Positions 60,016 through 64,000 of a DNA stretch of 64,000 nucleotides are shown one piece after another. Source of the DNA: Rs1 sp029027825. GTDB lineage: Bacteria > Pseudomonadota > Gammaproteobacteria > Pseudomonadales > Balneatricaceae. The notes beneath the pieces are model-generated. The model worked only from the letters and a program-made list of their open reading frames with translations. It was not told the DNA's origin and made no database searches. The DNA is taken from the NCBI GenBank assembly GCA_029027825.1, contig CP093399.1, forward strand, positions 4,340,001-4,404,000. The letters are read 5' to 3'. The position numbers were made by a program, and so were the translations under genes. How positions within the stretch are numbered: the first letter of the stretch is position 1; each line of letters starts with the position of its first letter.

Positions 60016-60270
60016 TTCTGTACGGTGATCGACACCGTCAAAGTAAACAACATCAAAATCTCTAACCTTATCGAGTGGCTTTTGCCCTAGTAAGCTATTC
60101 CATATCAACTGGGTGATTGAACCTCCAGCAATGTAAAAATTAGGCAAACCGACACTTTGACAAACTTTAGCAGTCTCTATTAATTCCGGAAGAGATTTTA
60201 TTAAACCTATCAGCTTATCATCCATACTATCCTTGATTGCTAAAGCGCTTTAGCGCGCGATGGTTAAAAT

Positions 60271-60381
60271 ATTTTTGGACAGGCACTTTATTATATATGA
60301 AACTTTAACCCCATCAGTTTGAACTGTGTTGGTTTTTTATTTTTGACTTTAAATAAAAACATGCCTGTCCCACATTTTTTT
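60271..60381 (+). repeat. Repeat family B copy 9
   Basis: ATTTTTGGACAGGCACTTTA, CCCCATCAGTTTGAACTGTG with TTTTTT, and ACATGCCTGTCCCACATTTT. The last recognisable B element of the window. The following 180 bp to the transporter gene show nothing else. Confidence 0.85.
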
Positions 60382-60568
60382 TAGGCAGCCTTAAAAACAC
60401 CAGCCCCATTCAGCAAAACCCCTACGGTAAAGTTCTGAATTTATTACAGATATGGCTAGAATTAACTATAAAAGTAAGCTACCTTCGAAAGTTACAAATA
60501 ATAACTAAAGCTCTAAAGCTCCATTCCAAATCAACTATTAGCAATATACGTTTATCTAAAGGTATCAA

Positions 60569-61447
60569 ATGATAGCAGATCATTCTCGAGGCATATATTG
60601 CATGCTGGGTGCGATGGCTTTTATCTCAGTTCAAGAAGCTTTTGCTAAATACTTAGGCGAGTCAATGCCGATTGCGCAAGTGGTTTGGGCGCGCTATCTA
60701 GGGCATTTGCTGCTGATGTTGGTGGTGCTTTGGCCTAAGTATGGCAGTAGTATCGTCAGGGCTAATCGGCTCTCTATGCAAGTGCTGCGCTCGATGATTT
60801 TACTGGTCGATACCGGCTGCTTTTTTTATGGTTTAACGATGATTGGGCTGGCGGAAGCGACCGCGATATTCTTTTGTGTGCCGGCGCTGGTGATTATTAT
60901 TTCTATGCCGCTGTTGGGTGAAAAGGTCAAGATGACGGCTTTAATTGCGATTGCTGTCGGCTTTATCGGGACGCTGGTGATCGTGCGACCCGGTGCTGAT
61001 TTAGCATCGGAAAGCAATATGTTACTCGGCGCTTTTTTTATATTTTGCGCCGCTTGTTGCACTGCCGTTTACAATGTAATCACCCGCAAGTTAGCCAACT
61101 CTGATCCGCTGCCGGTGACGCTGTTTTACACGGCGATGATCGGGGCTTTGGTCAGTTCTTTGCTGGTGCCTTTCTTTTGGCAAATGCCGCAAGGTGCAAT
61201 GCAGTGGGCGGCGTTGATCAGCATTGGTTTGTTTGGTGGGGTGGCGCACAGTTTGATTATTGCCGCTCATCAATATACCGCCGCGACAGTGGTTGCGCCC
61301 TTTATGTTTACGCAAATCTTTTGGGCGATACTGCTAGGTTGGTTGATGTTTTCGCAGCTTCCCGATTTGTATGATTATATGGGCGGTGCGATTGTGATAG
61401 TGAGTGGCTTGTTTCTGCTGGTGTCGGGGAGACGAGCGAAAAGCTAA
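60569..61447 (+). CDS. EamA/DMT-family transporter
   Basis: The product is 292 residues with ten predicted helices in two EamA halves. The first starts GIYCMLGAMAFISVQEAFAKYLGE and MPIAQVVWARYLGHLLLMLVV. The second starts ESNMLLGAFFIFCAACCTAVYNVITRKLA. Late motif YTAATVVAPFMFTQIFWAILLGWLMF is family-typical. Members export or import metabolites and drugs; substrate not predictable. It stands alone after a family B repeat. Confidence 0.92.
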   Translation: MIADHSRGIYCMLGAMAFISVQEAFAKYLGESMPIAQVVWARYLGHLLLMLVVLWPKYGSSIVRANRLSMQVLRSMILLVDTGCFFYGLTMIGLAEATAIFFCVPALVIIISMPLLGEKVKMTALIAIAVGFIGTLVIVRPGADLASESNMLLGAFFIFCAACCTAVYNVITRKLANSDPLPVTLFYTAMIGALVSSLLVPFFWQMPQGAMQWAALISIGLFGGVAHSLIIAAHQYTAATVVAPFMFTQIFWAILLGWLMFSQLPDLYDYMGGAIVIVSGLFLLVSGRRAKS

Positions 61448-61529
61448 TTTATTTGTAACTCTATTTTTAACTTATCAATAGCTCTTTCTATAAAATATTC
61501 CATAAACCTGTCCATAGGCCATTTCTTAA

Positions 61530-62960
61530 CTATTCCCCAGCTCGCTGAGGAGTGTCGGTGGGTTTGTCTTCAAGGGCGAATGCAATTCTGACCTTGAGCC
61601 CATGCGGTTTGCTGTTTGATAATTGCAGGGTCGCTTGGTGAAAGTCGCAGATTTGTCGTACGATCGCTAAACCTAAGCCGCTGCCTTGTTTTAATCTATC
61701 TAATCGGTAAAAACGCTGCGTCACTTTGGCTAGTTGGTCCTCTGCGATGCCCGGGCCCTGGTCGATAATTTCGAGGATCGCCTGGCAGTTTTCGCTAAAT
61801 ACTTTTATGGTGATGGTGTCATTAGTGGGGGAGGAATCACTGTCACTGTACAGGGAGGCATTTTCGATTAGATTAATCACTAACCCCTCGAGAATGATAG
61901 GATCACCGGTAATGTAGATAGCTTGGTTTGGTGGGGTGATAAAGGCTAATTGTTGGCCTTTTTTATAGATGGCGGGGGCTAAGTTAGCGGCGGTATCACG
62001 ACACAACTTAGTTAGGTCTACGATAGTTAAATGGCTGTTATCCAAAAAGCTTTTGTTAGTTTTTGCGTAAATCAATAGCTGCTGGGTGGTACGTATTAGA
62101 AAGTCTGCCCGCTGGTTTATTTTGCTGAGTATCGATTGCGCTGAGGTTTGATCAAACTCAGTGGAGGCGACTTCTGCCAAGGTCTTTATTTCTGCTAGGG
62201 GGGTGCGCAATTGATGAGAGACGTCGGAATTAAAATGCTGAATATGTTCGATACCCTCTCTCAAACGAGTCATTAATTGATTAATGCTGGCAATTAACTG
62301 CTCTACTTCTTTAGGCACTTTGGTGTTCAGAGGGGCCAAATCGTACATCGATCTGGTAATCAGAGATTGGCGTATTTTGCGCAGCGGTGAGAGGCAGTTA
62401 TTGACGGCAAAAACGGCGATAACAATCGAAAGTATCACCCCGAAAAAAGTAACCACTGCCAAAATAGCGAGTATCTCCGCGGAGAAACTGCTGCGTCCAT
62501 GCAGTGATTCTGCGAGGATAATGTGGGTGTATTTAGTATCGCCTAAGGTCTTTTCTAGCACTGGTAGGTAGACGGCTCGCAGTTGGTTGCCGGCAAATTC
62601 GGTGCTATAAAATATCGGTGCCGATGACTGCTGATACCCCTGCGGAAATGCCAGCCCGGAAAAACCGGCTAAGATCTCTCCGTCACTTCTTTGGATGCGA
62701 TAGAAAATTTTCTCGCCACTGGTAGATTGCATAATATCTAAGACGAAATAAGGCATGTGTAAATAGGTTTTTCCGTCGCGACTACTCAAGCGTTGTGCGA
62801 TTGAGTTGGTCGCTGCGAGTAAGCTGTGGTCAAAAACTTTAGTGGCGTTGTCGGTAATTAAATACGAGATTAAAAGGCCGGTAATCAGGCTTAAGATAGT
62901 TAACAGTATCGCTAACTTTAAGATTAGTTGCGAGCGTATGGAGGGGGTGTGCTCATTCAT
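61530..62960 (-). CDS. Sensor histidine kinase, TctE/QseC-like
   Basis: 476 residues. Helix 1 (LILKLAILLTILSLITGLLISYL), then a periplasmic region of about 135 residues with the 2CSK_N look (DHSLLAATNSIAQRLS, YFVLDIMQSTSGEKIFYRIQRSDGEILAGFSGL). Helix 2 (EILAILAVVTFFGVILSIVIAVFA) and HAMP follow. The HisKA box is FNSDVSHQLRTPLAEIKTLAEVAS, then ATPase boxes NLIENASLYS, LEIIDQGPGIAEDQL and GSGLGLAIV. TctE relatives sense tricarboxylates. It overlaps its regulator gene by 8 bases. Confidence 0.92.
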   Translation of the reverse strand: MNEHTPSIRSQLILKLAILLTILSLITGLLISYLITDNATKVFDHSLLAATNSIAQRLSSRDGKTYLHMPYFVLDIMQSTSGEKIFYRIQRSDGEILAGFSGLAFPQGYQQSSAPIFYSTEFAGNQLRAVYLPVLEKTLGDTKYTHIILAESLHGRSSFSAEILAILAVVTFFGVILSIVIAVFAVNNCLSPLRKIRQSLITRSMYDLAPLNTKVPKEVEQLIASINQLMTRLREGIEHIQHFNSDVSHQLRTPLAEIKTLAEVASTEFDQTSAQSILSKINQRADFLIRTTQQLLIYAKTNKSFLDNSHLTIVDLTKLCRDTAANLAPAIYKKGQQLAFITPPNQAIYITGDPIILEGLVINLIENASLYSDSDSSPTNDTITIKVFSENCQAILEIIDQGPGIAEDQLAKVTQRFYRLDRLKQGSGLGLAIVRQICDFHQATLQLSNSKPHGLKVRIAFALEDKPTDTPQRAGE

Positions 62961-63615
62961 TTTCGAGTAGATAGCCTAAGCCGCGGACGGTTTTTAAGTT
63001 GAGAGATTCATCGAGTTTTTTTCGCAGTCGAGAGACATAAGTTTCGATGGCGGTCGGATTAATGTCGTCATCGAAACTGCAGATGTGTTCGGCTATCTGC
63101 TCTTTACTCAATATTTTGCCGATATTCAATAAGAAATACTCCAGCACGGTGAATTCGCGACGATGCAGCTCGATTAGCTGGCCCTTAAAACTGAGCCGCC
63201 GGGTGTGGGTATCTAAAGTGAGGTCGGCATAGTTAAGTATAGATTTGGTCTGGTTGGTGCCTCTGCGCAGCAGGGCTCGCACTCTAGCACAGACTTCATC
63301 TAAGCCAAAAGGTTTACAAATATAGTCATCTGCACCTAAATCCAAGCCGTGAATACGTTGGTCTAGTTGGTCGCGGGCTGAAATAATGAGTACCGGTAAT
63401 ACGCTGTTGAAGGCTCTTAATTCTTTTAATAAATCGATGCCGTCAATGGAGGGTAATCCTAAATCTAACAGTAGCAAATCATATGCTTGATACTTGAGCA
63501 ACGCCAAGCCCTGCTTGCCATCGTGGATCAAATCCACCGCGTAGCCAGCTTTAATCAGACTGGTTTTTAAACCTTGCGCCAAGGTCAAATTATCTTCTAG
63601 TACCAGCAGTCGCAT
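62953..63615 (-). CDS. OmpR-family response regulator, TctD/QseB-like
   Basis: The 220-residue product has a receiver domain (phospho-acceptor Asp in YDLLLLDLGLPSIDGIDLLKEL; VLIISARD; GADDYICKPFGLDEV with the switch Lys). A winged-helix output domain follows: LIELHRREFTVLEYFLLNIGKILSKEQI, then NPTAIETYVSRLRKKL and VRGLGYLLE. It is coupled to the following kinase gene. The sequence upstream of its start is an eleven-G tract on its strand, see the next entry. Confidence 0.93.
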   Translation of the reverse strand: MRLLVLEDNLTLAQGLKTSLIKAGYAVDLIHDGKQGLALLKYQAYDLLLLDLGLPSIDGIDLLKELRAFNSVLPVLIISARDQLDQRIHGLDLGADDYICKPFGLDEVCARVRALLRRGTNQTKSILNYADLTLDTHTRRLSFKGQLIELHRREFTVLEYFLLNIGKILSKEQIAEHICSFDDDINPTAIETYVSRLRKKLDESLNLKTVRGLGYLLENE

Positions 63616-63619
63616 AGAT

Positions 63620-63630
63620 CCCCCCCCCCC
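63620..63630 (-). promoter_or_regulatory. Eleven-G tract in place of the Shine-Dalgarno sequence of the response regulator
   Basis: On the coding (minus) strand eleven G are followed by ATCT and the ATG. The only purine-rich element at ribosome-binding distance is the G run itself. Length changes by slippage would alter both spacing and strength, so this could tune the two-component system. Confidence 0.6.
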
Positions 63631-63849
63631 ACATATTTATAAAATATTGGTTTAACCCTAGCATTAAAAAAACATAGTTTCATCCATCTGTGTGGATTCA
63701 GATTGAGGAATCTCTATAAAATCAATAGCTTTCATCGTAACATCACTAGTGCAGTGCGGGGTTGATAGCAGTATTGTAGTTTGGCTAAAATTTTCCTGAT
63801 TAGCCATGTGTCTCTGACACAGTGCAGCAAAAGATGCTTTTAATCTCTT

Positions 63850-63910
63850 CTCTGTGTCCTCTGTGGTAAAGCCAATCCTTTAAAGATTTTTCACCACAGA
63901 GGACACAGAG
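63850..63910. repeat. Perfect 18-bp inverted repeat
   Basis: CTCTGTGTCCTCTGTGGT (63850-63867) and ACCACAGAGGACACAGAG (63893-63910) with a 25-base spacer. The arms are themselves made of CTCTGTG/CCTCTGTG units. 63631-63849 and 63911-64000 show no gene. Confidence 0.85.
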
Positions 63911-64000
63911 GCGCTGCGCTGCACAGAGGGAAAACAAAACACTACCTGATTAGTGCTGTGTCTTCACAGACTAACCTAAAGTAAAAAAAAATTACAAATA

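Larger units (their letters stand above)
58386..60225 (-). pseudogene. Nucleotidyltransferase-family gene, split by ISAs1 and frameshifted
   Basis: The 5' part (60225 to 60016) encodes FYIAGGSITQLIWNSLLGQ and VRDFDVVYFDGVDHRTE, the nucleotidyltransferase G-S and DxD signature. After the insertion it continues with EWYEKEIISRLRHSIKIDIKNQANVHKWY (58738 down). A frameshift near 58570-58590 changes to CIRLRFTLNNEGCVSVYAPYGLEDAFNMIV. Joining across the 10-bp duplication keeps the frame (HRTE-EWYEK). The restored protein would be about 190 residues. The substrate of this family (DUF925-type) is unknown. Confidence 0.85.

Noticed and set aside
46617..60381. CRISPR array formed by the spaced family B repeats
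   Set aside because: Copies are about 110 bp, spaced irregularly by kilobases, have inverted termini and lie among ordinary genes; no cas genes present.
1..64000. tRNA or rRNA genes
   Set aside because: None could be recognised by eye; a covariance-model scan would settle this.

Overview
The window looks like a chromosomal segment of a marine gammaproteobacterium. Supporting signs are the Zur-box/ZrgA-type zinc locus known from Vibrio, a catalase-peroxidase, a methyl-accepting chemotaxis protein with a helical bimodular sensor, TctDE-like and orphan sensor kinases, and a modest G+C content. No rRNA, tRNA, CRISPR array, phage or plasmid backbone genes were seen. Genus-level placement is not possible from this sequence alone.

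Layout. 1-5100: a tandemly duplicated REP-associated tyrosine transposase (RAYT), a RelE-type toxin-antitoxin pair, and an azoreductase plus a broken short-chain dehydrogenase divergent from a TetR regulator with two operators. 5100-13400: secreted proteins, a SlyB-like lipoprotein, a GH114 glycosidase, a class II HMG-CoA reductase and a spermidine-synthase-like protein, with many small inverted repeats between them. 13446-24343: a coherent catabolic locus made of a five-gene peptide-type ABC transporter, an AbgB-like M20 amidohydrolase, a pyrroline-5-carboxylate-reductase-like enzyme, a 597-residue protein with a C-terminal cobalamin-binding domain, a gamma-glutamylcyclotransferase-like protein and a GntR regulator. 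This is the best candidate for an undescribed pathway. 24638-28311: a Zur-controlled zinc-uptake operon (Zrg type). 28443-36451: a minus-strand operon of an RpiR regulator, a complete Liv-type ABC transporter (with fused permease and ATPase), an alpha/beta hydrolase and an amidase, probably for import and hydrolysis of an amide. 36600-46500: chemotaxis receptor, katG flanked by repeats, hypothetical exported proteins.

46500-60400 is an accessory zone dominated by small non-autonomous repeats. Five repeat families were recognised by eye. Family A has CCTGAATC-type ends. Family B has GGGACAGGCA-type ends and usually encloses a terminator-like hairpin; at least nine copies were found. Family C has GAGACCTCTGCAT-type ends. 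Families E and F have two copies each. One B copy holds a group II intron domain V relic. Another is split by an ISL3-family element with an 8-bp target duplication. An ISAs1-family element with a 10-bp target duplication splits a nucleotidyltransferase gene. Several genes here are decayed. 60500-64000 holds a DMT-family transporter and a TctDE/QseBC-like two-component system whose response regulator has an 11-G tract where its ribosome binding site should be.

All assignments come from reading motifs and gene order. No database search was run.
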